From: Glossina fuscipes | Taxonomy: Eukaryota; Arthropoda; Insecta; Diptera; Glossinidae | NCBI RefSeq assembly: GCF_014805625.2 | Contig: NW_023998490.1 | Location: 1,094,169-1,158,168 of the forward strand | Reading direction: 5' to 3' | DNA: 64,000 nucleotides | In this document: one piece after another, positions 1 through 13,329 of the stretch | How the letters are laid out: every line of letters begins with the position of its first letter | How positions within the stretch are numbered: position 1 is the first letter of the stretch | Made by a program: the position numbers and the translations under genes | Notes under the pieces: generated by a model | Told to the model about the DNA's origin: nothing | Databases searched by the model: none | What the model saw: the letters and a program-made list of their open reading frames with translations, nothing else

Positions 1-1119
1 TATGACAAGTCATTCCGTGTGTTTTAGTATTCGTGACAGGGACAGGGTGAAGCGGATCCGTGAGAAATGCGGATCCCTCCCACATACTCTGTAGGCGACA
101 AACTAAAACAAGCATGACCATCCAGTAAATACCCTATTGCGCACATCACTTATTTTCGCCGTAAAATAGCAAAAATCTTTCCTCGTTATCAAGTAAATGC
201 TAACGTTCCATAAGAGCCTTTTTAGGGAACTATTCTCGAAAGCTGAACTGACATGCCACAAATCTAGCGAAGTTATTTGTCTTATTATTAAAGAACTTGT
301 TATTTCTCCAGCAGTAAACTGCACAAAATTAAATACCATTTTTTTTTTGTCGGCCTTAATACTTCGTCTTATAAGAAAACTAACACTGAAGAGTATATGC
401 CTTCCTCTTGTGAGTAGTGTCCGATCTCTACGTTTCGGTACGACCGTTCACTTCTTTTGATCTTGAAATATTAAAAGTTAGATCTATAGATCTATTATAT
501 TAATTACTTGATACATTATGGTCCATTATATTAATTAGACGTTTTGTCATATAAGAACACTTAGGAGTTGGCGCCAAAAATGATCCAATGCAATCCAAAA
601 ATTTTCGCGTTTACTTAATAGGCCAAACTACTGTTTTCCGCCGCTTTTTATCGAGAAGTACCAAAAGTTAATAAATGTTGTTTTCTTTCTGCTTTTAAGT
701 CATCACTCGTTGACATCTTCGCTCAAACCAAAAAGCTACTCTACTTTATCATCTTCTACTTATTACCTAACTATAAAGGCTTGCCATAATCGCAATTGCT
801 TTCCATGTAAAGCCTAGGCGGATATCACGTAACCGTTTTTGCCAAACTGCTGAATATAAAACCGAAAGTTAACTTTCAGTTACGTGATTATTCACCTGTT
901 TTTCTGCGTCGTTGTGTGGAATAGGGCTGTAAAACTGAAGGTTTTCAATTCATTTTCAAGGGGGTTCACTCTTGGGCCAATACATGCCAACGGCTTAGTT
1001 TTCATAAGATCCATTAGTTAGATCGTAGGATAGTCCTTGTTCTTCGGCAAATTTCATCGTGAAATATTACATTTTTTGCCCCATAAAATATATATTGTTG
1101 CCCTGTAAAGGCTACATAT
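1..1119. other. Non-coding DNA, no gene seen
   Basis: AT-rich sequence without a convincing open frame or recognisable transposon protein. The two short overlapping open frames on opposite strands between 100 and 460 have no composition or motif suggesting a gene. The stretch ends where a GTCCGTC-bearing repeat starts. Confidence 0.6.
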
Positions 1120-1810
1120 ATGTATATTAAGTTTGTGCGGACGTAAGATAGACTCACTTTTTATTATATCGATCAATTCAGAATCAATTCAGAAGCCTCT
1201 CTGTCCGTCTGGCCGCCTCATCTCTGTCCATGTAAATTTGTGTTCAAACTACAGGTCACAATTTTTGTGACATTTTGATGAAACTTGGCACACTGACATG
1301 TTCTGGTCCAAGGACGTAAGCTCTTCTGCCATTTCTCATACAATGTTCTATTTTGAAAAGTTGTTATATGGAAAATATTGCAATTTTCAAAATTTCTTCA
1401 CAAAAGTGGGTAAGTAATAATATTTCGGCATTCTAAATTGATGTGAAAACTTTCGACTGGCTCGGGCCATTTTTTGAACTCTAAAGTTCGTATGAGGAAA
1501 ATATCTGATGTTTAATGCGCTAAGAATAAAATCAGATCGTAATAGTAATTTAAGATAAAAAAATTAATTGTACCAAATTTGGCCCATCTTGGCCTACTTT
1601 TTCGATCTTATCCTACATATAAATTTTCACGAAAATTTTTATTTATTAGGGCAGAAAAGTCGAGTTTTTAACATTTTATTGCAAACATTTGTCCATAATA
1701 GTAGTTTGATATAAAAGTTAATTATGCTGAGTTTTGAATACGTGCAACAATTTTTGAATCTCGTGGGCCCAACCATTCTCAAGTAAAGTAAGTCTTTATT
1801 TGCAAAGAGG
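1120..1810 (+). repeat. Composite dispersed repeat, family A, copy 1
   Basis: The left part (about 1120-1400) carries the family A core: a GTCCGTCTGG stretch, then CAAACTACAGGTCAC near 1245, then GAAACTTGGCACACTGACATG-like sequence near 1280. The same core recurs near 4980, 21980 and, inverted, near 32530 and 41290. The right part (1400-1810) resembles the reverse complement of the divergent internal units seen at 4200-4800 and 31900-32330. No protein is encoded. Outer ends are approximate. I infer a non-autonomous mobile element, class unknown. Confidence 0.55.
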
Positions 1811-3600
1811 TCAAATTTTTAATACACAGTCACATAAAAGCAAGTTCCTATAAAAACGGCATAAAATATTTGTGTCCTATGGCAAAAATAAGACTTGCGT
1901 TAGACTATATGGCGTAGAGTATTAAATAGTCCTATTCGGACTACTCGCTCGACTATAATGTTTTCACTTGCTTATTGTAAGAACATTTTCATGAGTCAAT
2001 GTTCGAAAATGCTGCCATGGTGGTAGTTCCATTTAATCCATTTTCCGGAGGGCTGATTTTGATTCAAAACACTTCGCAAAATATTGCGAATTGAAGGCAA
2101 GCATGCTGCGGCTGATATCAGACAGACAGAAAGACAAACGGATAGCCAGCCTATCCCTAGTCACTCGTAGCGTTGGTTACAGTCGCTTAAAGTTAATACC
2201 CCGTTGCCATGAATGATGTAGGATGTAAGAAAGTTGGAGCCAATTGATAGGCTTTAACGCGTAAAAATTAAGTAAATTAAGTTTACGTTTGGCACGTGCA
2301 AATCTGCATTCATTTGCAAGCTTATAAACCCGATCGGAATATACGAGACCTTGAAATATGTGTTTAGGGTATGTAAATATGAAAACGAAATTTTCGTAGA
2401 CACAATACATGTTTATTGTTCGTATATGATAACAAAGGTTTTAGTCGAAATATCGTCAATCGCTAGACATATCTTTTTCCCACCTCCCTGTCAATTTATG
2501 GACGCCCCGACTTTAAGGATCTTTCCCTTTCGCCGCGAACCATTTATCGGGCTGTTTTCTTTCTTTTTCATAGCTTCGTGCGAACCAAAGCCCTGTTCAA
2601 CAAGTGCGTAATTATTGAAAGGTCGCATACCTGTTGAGTAAGGCGCATGTACATGAGCGTTCTCAGCAGAGAGGCAGATGCCTTATAAAAAAGTTGCCTC
2701 TTATTGTTTCCTTGAAGCGTCATCGAATGGCGTTAATTTTGCGACTTTTATAGGTTTATGATCAAAAGGATTTAGCAATTTGAGCGGTTTTTTGTTGTTG
2801 CTAATAGTGTTTGTTTTCTTTTGGAATAATTATCAAAGTCTGTGTACACCCCTTATGAAATATAGTATAGAAATTGCGCAGAAAACTGGAAATCACAATT
2901 TAAAGATTACTTTCCAAGCCATTATTAGGCCATTGAAAATGAATGCTTTGCGTTGCGTATGTACGTATGTAATGATTACATCGAAGTTTTAATGAAAAAT
3001 TTCATTGCTTCCGACCGGAAAATGGCTACTCTGCAAACAATGCCCTGCGTATTCATAGTCGTGTATGGGGCTATATAAACATGTAGAAAATAAGGTTAAT
3101 AACCAAACCTTATGGTGCACTTATGTGACCACATTCAGCCATTCCATGAGCATGAAGGTTGTGTAATATTACAATTACCGTTTGATTTTCTTCTCTCTGC
3201 ACTTTTGTAAAAATCACGGAATTCCTCTAGCATTCGTTGTTTTCTTGGGAGCAAAGAGCAAAAACAACACCAACAATAACGACAACAAACAGGCCACAGT
3301 ATCGGCAATTGTCACTTACGGCCCCTTTGGTATTTACAGGTATTGGGTTTTCAGTTCGAATGAAAAATGAATGAAAGAGTGAAAATCGGCTGAGTTTAAG
3401 TCTCTGCGGATTTAACATTTTTTTTGCTTTTTGCTAACATTTCATAGAAAGAAATACAAAAAAAAAAAAAGAAGCAAGCTTCAGGCATAGAATCGTACGG
3501 AAACCATAAAATATGTTTGAATTAAACAAATGTGGTTGAATTTGATTTAGCTCATGTGAATGTTTACTGGCGTGTGTGTGTTTTTGTGATTTTTCCTCTA
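1811..3600. other. Non-coding DNA, no gene seen
   Basis: No exon or transposon protein is recognisable. Near 2120-2160 there is a short inverted remnant of the CAGACAGACAG end of repeat family A. A 12-base A run lies near 3460. Confidence 0.5.
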
Positions 3601-3604
3601 ATTT

Positions 3605-3841
3605 ATGGTACAAATTAACGATAATGAATTAAAATTGAATGGCTATAAATTTTTGGAAAATTTGTCATCATACGAATGGGTTAGCATTTTAAGTCACATA
3701 TATAAGCGAGTTAAAACAACTAAGGACATTACAGTCGAGCAAGGCCGACTCTTAAATACCCTAAATGCACTAAATGCAATGGCATACTTTTCATCAAAGC
3801 CTGCATATTGGAGGCACCCTTGTATGCGGTCCAAGCAATAG
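3605..3841 (+). other. Open frame of 78 codons, unknown, possibly relic
   Basis: An ATG-started frame of 78 residues with a balanced, protein-like composition (for example SSYEWVSILSHIYKR in its first half), less low-complexity than most chance frames here. I do not recognise a family. The last third (AAGCCTGCATATTGGAGG near 3796) resembles sequence near 4160 and 40745 in family A repeats, so at least the 3' end is repeat-derived. No good start context or splice structure was seen. It is most likely a transposon remnant or chance. Confidence 0.15.
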
Positions 3842-3929
3842 AACTACGTCAGTTTACAAGTATGAACTAATCTTCACCATAAAACATTAAAAATTGTCCC
3901 TTTTTACTGCTTGACGGAGATGTGAACAG

Positions 3930-5165
3930 ACAGGCATAAATTGGATAATAAAAGGTAGCTCTATCTTAAACTCGTCTGCATACATACGTAAGCATAAACT
4001 TTATATACCTGGTACCGCAAGTGGTAACTAAATAAACTCAAATGATCTTCTTCTGCTGTTATTCAGCAAATTAATAACCGAAAATCCGCTAGGATGTGGA
4101 TCCGGGCAGGATAGTTTCATTTGCAAACTCAAACGATATGCAGTGGAGACCACAATAGCAAAGCCCGTATATTGGAGAATGTCAAATATATCACAAGACC
4201 TGCTAAAATTTAGCAAACTTGACTTATTTCGCAAAAATTTTATTATTTTTCACTTTCCATCATAAAAATAATAAAATTTAAACTTTCTCTTCATGCAAGG
4301 ACTTGATTTCCATGATAACCTCTATACATGTTCAGGTCTAAATAATAGATCTATGTGAACCAAATTCCTTACCGTAAATTTTTTTTGCTAAATTGCTACT
4401 ATGGACCAATTCGCATCAAATATTAAGGATCAAACCTTTTCTGAAAGACTCACTATATTCATGAGAAATTTCATTTGGAGTGGGGTCGAAGAAACAGACC
4501 CATGCGGTTCAAAATTGGCCCACTTAAAGTTTATGTCAAATTAATATTATGAACAAATTTTCATTACAGAACGTTAGCAATTAGGTTTCTGGCTTATACG
4601 GATTTACATTTCCTGCATCCTTGTATGCAATAATATTCAAAAAATAGACCAACGTGGTTCAAATTCGGAAAGGTGGACTTCTTTGTCAATTAAGTATTAT
4701 GAAATCATTTTCACTATGAAATATTGAAAGTTATATGTTTTTACCATATAAGGTTTCAAATTTTCATAAGAACGTGCGAAGGCTTTAAAAAAATTGATCC
4801 TGCATAAGAGTTTAGAAGGTTATAGCATTATTACTCAACGAACACGCAGAAGGGATTAAGATAGACCCACCTATTTTATATCTATCGATTCAGAAAATGA
4901 TTTTGAATCGGTCTAAGTCTGTCTGCCCGTCTGTCTGTCTGTCTTCCTATCCGATATCCGTCCATGTAATATTGTGTTCAAGCTACAGGTTACAAATTTC
5001 GAGATATTTTTCTGAAATTTGGCACATTGACGTGCTTGGTATGCTGAGGTACCTTTATTAAAAATGGTTTTAATCCGTCTCCTTTCTCGACCACACCACA
5101 TATCACGACTTCTCAAGCCGGGAAAAACTTGCAATTTTCAGCATGTAGCGACAAAGCTCTGTAGT
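3930..5165 (+). repeat. Composite dispersed repeat, family A, copy 2, with internal divergent units
   Basis: Positions 4200-4800 hold several degenerate units of about 130-150 bases, each with a version of AAATATTGAAAATTAGACC followed by TTTCATGAGAA and then an ATGTGGTTCAAATT-like block. From about 4860 the family A core follows: GTCTGTCTGTCTGTC, TTCAAGCTACAGGT near 4978, and AATTTGGCACATTGACG near 5016. The block near 4160-4215 (AAAGCCC...TATTGGAG...TTTAGCAAACTTGACTT) is also found at 40741-40805. No protein coding is seen. Confidence 0.6.
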
Positions 5166-5399
5166 AGTCTTTAGACAATCTACCTTGGTATGACATGTTC
5201 GGTTCGCCTGGTATAATTTTTAAAGCGTCTGATATAAACACCCAGAAAAAGACTACATCTTTACAAAAAAGAAAGGTGAAACTTTAATAATTTCCAATAC
5301 GAAGGTTATCATAAAAAGTTACCCTTTGCTCGATGTATAATAATGTGTAAGTGTTGGCGTAATATTACCAAACGTGTGAACAACTATATACGGCGCAAC

Positions 5400-5960
5400 A
5401 GTACAGGGTACCTAAGTGTCGGCTTTGCTCGAATATGATGTTCTTTCTTGTTATGCACACCATGCTGTCGCGGTCGAAGGTTGAACGTTGCGGACTCTAT
5501 CGCGGCGCGCTTACCGCTGCTACACTTTAAACTTTTGAGCACTATTAGCTTTTCTTTTGGGAAACGGGGGAGTGCGGCTTTAAAGATCGTATAAGGTATA
5601 TATATATTTGATCAGCGTGAAATGCTGAGTTGATTTAACGATGTCCGCCCGTCTGTGGGTCTGTGTGGAGTGTGTTGTTGGCACTCCCCTGAAGATATCG
5701 ACTTCAAATTTGTTAGAAACTTCGGAAGTCTTTGCACGAAAGTTGGTGTTGGGCCAAGTTGGTCAGGGCACAAGCCGCAATGAAGCGTAAATTGAAGGCA
5801 GCATCGTTTTTCTAAACAAAAATGTTTAGGTTTTTACTCATAACTCACGAATTGCAAAAGTTAGAAGGCGGAAATTTTCCACGTCCAAGCATGGAACAAA
5901 TCGGCCGTAAACACATAAAGTTGCATTCCTCGAATGAAGCTGTATTATCTGTCTTAATCT
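5400..5960 (+). repeat. Dispersed repeat, family B (end of one copy, start of another)
   Basis: Positions 5405-5450 look like a family B 3' end (GGGTACCTAAGTG...GGCTTTGCTCG...TTTCTTGTT), comparable with 7255-7315. From 5590 a new copy starts with a run of TATATATA, GATCAGCGTGAAATGCTGAG, GTCCGCCCGTCTGTGGGTC, then a CCCTGAAGATATCGACTTC block matching 58730-58765. Similar GGTATA-bounded repeats are common in higher flies; I cannot assign the transposon class. Confidence 0.5.
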
Positions 5961-6389
5961 AAAATAAATCTGCGTTAACCTAAAATAAATACGATGGACC
6001 CTCCAAGGTGGTGAATTAATTTTTTTCTTAATAATACTAGTGACATGGGCGTCATATAAAAGTACTTGGAGAATAAAATGTGAAAAGATGAGCGGGTTTG
6101 TTTTAAATTAATTACGAAGTGGACGTCACAACGTGGTAGATAAATTTTTCTTTACTATATCTGTTAGAGAAGCAACAGATGTGTAGGAAAATGAGTGAGC
6201 GATTGTTTTTTGGTTTATTTTTTTTTTTTTTGTCAATCGAGGAGTTCTGATTTGAGTTGGTAGTGATTAGTCACTAAAATTTGAAAAAGAATAAAGAATA
6301 AAAATCTTATACATTGCTATTTGCAAATTTTTGTTAAAAAAGACTTTCAAATTAATTCATATCAAATTAATAATAAAAAAAAAAAACCA

Positions 6390-6720
6390 ATTGGAAAATT
6401 TGTTAAAATCGTTACGGATACGTTTTAAACTGTTGAGAGAGGGCCTGCGGATACCACAACTTCCTAACGAGTCAAAGTCCTAAAGAACAACGAAAAATGC
6501 TAAGGCTTCCTGTATCTTCTATCACATTGGAAAAACGTTACGGATACGTTTGAAACTGTTGAGAGAGGGCCTGCGGACACCATAAGTTCCTGTACGACTT
6601 CGTGGAGCTGCGCAGAAGAACTCAAGAATTTCAAAGATTTAGTGATTTTTTCCAGAACGAATCAAAGCCATAGGGATCAACGAAAAATCCTAAAGTCTTC
6701 TGTGTCTCCTTTCGCAAGTG
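6390..6720 (+). repeat. Imperfect direct duplication
   Basis: The sequence CGTTACGGATACGTTT followed by AACTGTTGAGAGAGGGCCTG occurs at 6410-6450 and again at 6536-6576 with few changes. A second conserved block (AACGAGTCAAAGTCCTAAAG, then AACGAAAAATGCTAA) follows at 6466 and recurs at 6656. The second unit carries about 65 additional bases between the two blocks. Both units lie between family B ends, so the duplication may be internal to a larger element. Confidence 0.75.
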
Positions 6721-7254
6721 AAAAAAGGCTCTCAATAGGCTGCAACACATGTTCAAGTCCTTCAAAATGATTGGTCACATCACACACAAAGATTGGTAGT
6801 TTAAAAGTTATTCTTTAGTTTTTTGTCACGAATGTACATTCGGCGAGGTTTAAAAGAGGTGAATTAAATAACATTGTTAATTAAAATTAGCTATTTAGTA
6901 CTAATCTTTAATTCACAATTTTTTAACACAATCATTAATTTAGAGATTTTGTCATACACATATTCGCCTTTAGTTTATTATTCATATTGTTTATTTTAAT
7001 TATTAAAATAATTTCTAATTTACTTTGTTTGTTACTGGCTGGCGAAGTAAGTTTACGCGTTACACTACACTTCCATTTACATCACATAAGATTATAAAAA
7101 TTCTATATGGCAAATTTCTCTTTTGAACTCCCTAATTTCGCCGAGCTAGTCACACTTTGTTAAGAGCCCTTTAAGTATGCTACAGATGAAGGACATGGAA
7201 TTTTATCTCATTCATTTTTTATGGCAATAAATAAATGCATAGAGTGTTAAAGAT

Positions 7255-7315
7255 TTTAACGATGGTGGGTATGCGAGGTTCGGCTCCAGCCGGGTATAAC
7301 TTTCTTACTTGTTTT
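7255..7315 (+). repeat. Family B 3' end
   Basis: GATGGTGGGTATGCGAGGTT, then CGGCTCCAGCCGGGTATAAC and TTTCTTACTTGTTTT. This terminus closes family B type copies; weaker versions occur at 59095-59140 and 63785-63830. It contains a short inverted repeat, CGGCT/AGCCG. Confidence 0.55.
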
Positions 7316-7544
7316 TTTTTTAAATGCTAAATTTTTTGCGGCCCATCTTTCAGAGGCTGTGAGAGGCTTATTGAATCTAAACAAATAAGAAACCGAATCT
7401 CTTACACTGATCACTCTTTTTCCAAAAAAAAAAAAAACTAAATACCCGTAATTTATAATATTAAGTGGGCGTGCCTATTTTTTTTCTATTTTTATAGAAT
7501 AAAAGCGGAAATGTCAAGAGGAAGTGTCAATCGATCATGACTAC

Positions 7545-8115
7545 GTTTACCACAACAATCAACGGACAGATGGCGGGACGAACTGACAATAAGTTTTCTA
7601 ACGATTTAGATCTGATAGTGATCAATAAATTGTGCACTTTATATGCTCCCTAAAGCTTCTTTTTGGGTGGTGCGAACGTTCTGATAAAAAGAAAAGATTG
7701 CAATATTATACAATATTGAATAGACGTGGCCAAGTTTTTTCTATTTTCATGTAGGCGTTACAGAACCACCCATAGAATATAAGTGAAAATATTTGCTGTT
7801 GTATCTGTTGCTGTGTAAGTAATAAGCCTACAATCAAATTTTTATTTTTGAAAACATAGGTGATCTCAGGTTATGCCGTACTGTGGCCGTGTTCTTTGAT
7901 CGATTTGATCCGATTTCAATACCAACTTGTAGGCAAGTTTGGTTTCTGTCTAGTTTGAAGCAAGTAGCCTAACTTTTACGATTGTGAGAATGTGTACGAC
8001 ATAAAGTTGGACAGACTCAAATCGATTCAGATTTTAATGCTGGTCAAAAATATGTGTACTCTACGTGGTCTATGAAGCTTCCTTCTGTTGATAAAACGAG
8101 TATACCCCTCATTAT
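7545..8115 (-). repeat. Family B copies, inverted
   Basis: Two adjacent inverted fragments. The first ends with AGTGATCAATAAATTGTGCACTTTATA-like sequence and TTCTTTTTGGGTGGTGC near 7660. The second includes GATCCGATTTCAATACCAAC (7908-7927), AAATATGTGTACTCTACG near 8047, GAAGCTTCCTTCTG and GAGTATACCC near 8100. The order matches the copy at 17100-17365. No coding sequence. Confidence 0.5.
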
Positions 8116-10546
8116 CGCCAATGTTTTACAGATTTCTCTTTAAAGTGATATTTTTGAGATATTGTAAAGGTGTAGAATTGTAAAATAGAAATTCTGCACA
8201 ATTTAAAGTGATGTTTCCATCCAGAAGTAAAATTTTTTTATACCTCTAGTTTAGATGCCGTAAAGCGTAACATGGCGGGTAAGCGTAAAATTGCATTCTA
8301 TACTTGTAATGAAAAAGCAGTTAGGTATGTTCGAAGACAGGACTATCAACACGCAAAATAAAGAACAGTATCATGATTTCATAGCATCATAGAAGTTTAA
8401 ATGAGGAAATCATCTAATTTTTTATTCACCGTATCACGCATAGATATGTTATCGTCAGTATGGTTATGCAAAGTTTCCATCTAAGATGATTATCGTTTCT
8501 TTCTTATATTTTTAATTAGCATTATGTAGCTTATGAGGCGTATTTAGTTTTAACAAATTATTTCCGTTTCCTTTGTTAGCATTTCTTTATAGCGAAATTG
8601 AAATCAATCATCGTTACAACGCTCTGCTGCCAGGATAACAGAAGAAATGCCAATTTTGCATTGTTTACTTCCGTGTTATTTGTCATCTATTTTCCTGGGA
8701 AAATCAAACAAGTGGCCTGAATGGTATGCGATTATCGCTTATGTCCTATTAAACCGTCTAAATGCATCTGTTAAATGGTTTTAATATAAAGGCAAAATTT
8801 TACATTCGCATCCGCACTGAAATCGCCCACAAACCTACTCAATAACATCTTTTTCGTTTTGTTTTGCTTTTTTTTTTTTGGTTTCCTTCCTTCCTGTGCG
8901 TGTGCTTTCCTCTTTGTGTCGTTGTGTTTAATTTTTGCATTTAATTCGCAACGTTTATCAGATAATTTTCAAATTCCGCACGATGGGAGGCTAACGGAAC
9001 ACATCTTTATTCAAAGCCACGTGTCTTACCAAGGACACGTGCTATTATCAGGCTTTCTCTAAATGACCTTTTTATAGTTTCTTGAAATTATCCTGATGAA
9101 CTCTTATAAAGAGATCCTTGGATGCGTTATTGTAAGTTCGCGTGATAGTCACATAATACAACACATGTTCAGATTAATCATTTTCAACCCCACATTCACC
9201 ACAAACAACACTATCACTACCCCAATTCCTGAACGTTGGTATTAATAATAATTATCCTGACATACGTTAGTGTTGTTGCGTACAATGTCTTAACGTTGTT
9301 ATACAGTCGACCAGAAAGCTGCACCGATAAGAGTGGCAAAAGGAAATTGTTACTAAAACTCTTGGCTTATGTTTGATGATTACCACGCCTTTTGGCAATA
9401 TTTCACGCCCATTTCTATTGTAAACGTATTGTAATTGATTTAATAACAAGCAATATTTATCTAACAAATCCCAAAACGTTGATACGTTGTAAGAGGAAAA
9501 TATGGGGAGAGTAGCGCGAGCAGAAGCACTAGTGTTGGCTAAGTATTAGGGATATCATAGGCATTGTACAAGCACAAAGAAAAACTGGAAGAAATAAAAA
9601 AAAAAACTGTTCCTTTCTAATTGCTCTTAAGCCATCAATTGATAGAAGAACTTCCCAAACGGAGTAAAATTAGTGGGTGATGCCGCCTAGCTAAAGAAAA
9701 AAGAGTAAAAATATTCGGCTTGGAAGCTGCCTTTCATCCACGACTTGTTTCGATATATTGATCATACATGACGTTAGGTATAACATCGTACATCATACCG
9801 CATATAATATCATATGTTATACCGTATTTAGCGGACCGTCGAGATAACATATATTAAAGATCAGCCTTATTTATATAGGCGTCTTTAGTAACTGCGGACG
9901 AAATCTTTCGTTGATTTAACTGATTTCTCAACGTAATTTATCGAGAATGATGAGGGAAAAATGGTAGAACCAGTTTAATGTTTTTCAATCAGATCTTAAA
10001 AGCTGCAACTTTAAGCTGAAGAGATGGACAGATAGACAAATTTTAACTTTCACCCTACCGTTTGTACGTTGAGTGTTCTTTGATGCATATTTTTATGCCT
10101 TATAAATATTTAACAAATCTAATGTATTGTCGGTGGTTGGTACGACAGTGACAATATACAAATTGCACGTCACGTGGTGTGGGCCACTGACTACTTTTAA
10201 AGGAAATTGCCGTGAGTTTGCCATTTGTCGTTATGAAAAAATGTAATTAACTCAGACGATAGCAGAAGGTAAGGCACTACTGGTGCGAATTGATTTTAGT
10301 TTACCCAAAAGCTTGCAGCGTTGCCCACAAAAACATAAGAAGGACAGACAAGCTTAGATTGATTCAGGAAATAATTCTGGATAATTCTAATGAAAGATGG
10401 GTCTATCTCAAGTACTTATGCTTGTTACATTAAGTTAATATGCCATTGTATCACAAGTGATATAATGTATGATTATTGCAATTTGGTTTCTTACTCTTTC
10501 CTGTTTTGCTTGCATTCAACAAAACTTTACTTTCACTGCAACATTT

Positions 10547-10582
<36 letters not shown>

Positions 10583-13329
10583 CGTATTTATTACACACAC
10601 ATACAGTTCTCCAACAGACAACGTATATGCGTGTATATGCAATAACACTTCTTTTCGTACAACAGATCACAGTAAATTTATTGTAGACAAGAACCGGGCG
10701 ATAAAGTGGGCATACTACGCATTTTACATACCGTAAAGATATAATAAAAAAAATCGACAAGATCGAGAGACTTGGTTATGAACAATTATGACTACGAAAA
10801 CACATACGTTATGAGGACTGATAAGCGGGTCTTTGGGTTTTACGAACGAAGTTGCAAAATTTTTATCTATCAATCTTAAGGTGGCTACCCGATATACCTC
10901 ACACCAAGTTTTAGATCAACATTTCTTACATATTGAAAATTATACATCTTGGTTTTTTCGAGCGTGTGTGCTAATATTTTTCGTCTGAAGCTTGTTTACT
11001 GTTCTTCCCCATTTTCTTCTAATGAGGTATTGATCAGAACAGGGTTATAGACTAAGAAATTTAGCTATGGTGTTCGAGTTACGATTACTGTGCAGCAGCA
11101 ATACTCGCATGTCATCGTTAGACGATAGATACAGCCTTCTAAGGACCGCCCTATCCTGGTCGGGAATAATTAAGGATTAGGCGCAGGTACGCTTTAGCGG
11201 GCGTAAGCCTCTCTTTTCAACATAATGAAAAAAAAAAAAAAACAAGGGACGCCGTCTGTTTGAATATATTCAATACTTTTTTAACATTCGGTACAACTGC
11301 TGTTGCATGTCTCTTTCCAAGTAGTAACATTTGCATGCTTCACTTGCCGAACCGATTAACTCCATTTTTGGAATTTTATTAAATTTTACTATCAAAGCAC
11401 TTCATTAGCTCCTAACAAATACATATTCAAAACGAATTTGTCTAATAATGTAAAATAGTGTATCATTTTTCTCAAGTTCTTGTTTTATGGAGTTATTCGA
11501 TTTGGCAAATGAAGCATCCAATTATCGTTTCGAGCAGTTCTGGGTAGCAAATTAGAGCATTTGATTTCTAATTGAAGAACAACAAAATTTAATGTATTTC
11601 CAGTCAGACTGACAGGCAACAATGACCGAACATTGCAATTCAATTCAAATTGTGTGCAATTTTGATGCACAAATTGCTCGCACTTTGTAAAATCTATTAG
11701 TTGCTATTGCTGTTGTTGTTGTTGTTTTTGTGCACATCACCTGTAACAAGTGTCCATATTTAATTAACATACACATATAGATATGTGTGTGCTATATGCA
11801 TGCAAGCATATATACATACACACACACACACAAGCACACACGCTCCATCATGCCGCAAAAGTTTAGATTCAATTTTTGAATTTTGATAAATGCATTGCTC
11901 TCTAACAACGACCAACTGAACCAATAACAGTAACCAGTTAGAACAACAACAAGAGCAGGTTTTTGTTGTTATTGACTTTACTCTCCAGCATAGAGATGAT
12001 TATGATGTGTTTTTCGATGTGGTGCTGCTAAGCCTACCTACCGCTATTGCTGTTAGTACTGCTTTCATTGTTGAGACGTATTGCTACGTTATTGAATATC
12101 GTATAAAAAGCTAACAAAACTGTATCGTTTCTGTCGCATAAATCGCATAAAATTTTAACGTAAAATAAAATGCAATTTTATGTAACAAAGCGTAAATTAC
12201 GTTTGAACGTGAGTGAGAAATAATTTTAGTATTAGTGAGTGCGTGCCTATGTGTTGTGTGCTTGTGTGCCTTCATGTATCTAAAATATATATCAGACTGT
12301 TAGCGTTTACTCTAAATTGTAACAGAAAATGTTGCTGCTTTTGGCTTAACGTGTCTTGCATGCGAAAATAACAAACAATAGAAAGGCAGTAAGCACGACA
12401 ACAACAACAACAACAACAATGACATTAACAATGACTACTATTATTACTGTTGTAGTAATGGTAACGGACTGCAATGCGCATTTCAAATAATTTAACATTC
12501 ATACTGACAGTGTCCCCTTGCAAAATACTATAGAAAGAAGAAGAGACGAATAAAGTATGAAGCTGGATAAGTCAAGCGGTTTATTGGTCAACGCGTCTGG
12601 ATGGGGCGCGTTGTTCGGTGATTTACGAGTATTTTACATAATTGATGACTAATCTATTTAACCCCCGCATGTTTCTAGCTGTCACAAATAACAGAAAATT
12701 TAGTAAATAACTCAATGCACGCATATGAACATATCTCCACAAACATACGCACGTACACGCATATATATATATATATTTACATATGTGTTGTATTAAAAAT
12801 ACTTTTAGATGATTAAATTGTTTAGCTTAAGTGAAGAGAAATTTCGTATGATGAGCACGTTTCTCAAAGACAAACCAGATAAAAATGGAGAAAAATGTGC
12901 AGAAAAATGAATGAAAATTGAAATTGTTTAAGAGAAATGTTACTCAGATTGCAAATAAACAAACAATTAGGGCTTAAGATTGGAAAATTCACTACCATCC
13001 ACGTTAAAAAGCATAATCTCTTTTTACCCTTTTCCTTATTCCTTCTTATCTTCTTTAGCTCATTAAAAGGCGATCATTTATAATTTAAAAAAATTAATGC
13101 GGATTTACACTCGAAACAGGAAACGCTTGCCGGTGCATAGTAAAGAATGCTGTTTAATCTTCCCGTAAACGACCTTGGAAATTTAGTTGGTAACGGTTGC
13201 GCTTTTCTTTACGTATACAGATTGCATTTTAGTTGAGCATTGCAGTTAGAGATAATGCAAATAATTGGCATTCGTACGAAAACAATATTAACGAGTATTT
13301 AGTAATTGTTAACTCCTAGATGGTAGAGG
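8116..13329. other. Long non-coding stretch, no gene seen
   Basis: About 5.2 kb without a recognisable exon. It holds small satellites: a TA run at 10548-10578, a CA run near 11818-11832 and ACA repeats near 12398-12420. A weak inverted family A end (GGACAGACAAGCTTAGATTG) lies near 10342. The block 11690-12480 is rich in interspersed CAA/TTG trinucleotides, as in many fly regulatory regions, but I cannot name a binding site with confidence. Confidence 0.5.
10548..10578. repeat. (TA)n microsatellite
   Basis: An uninterrupted run of about 14 TA units. The open frames through it on both strands are by-products of the repeat. Confidence 0.95.
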
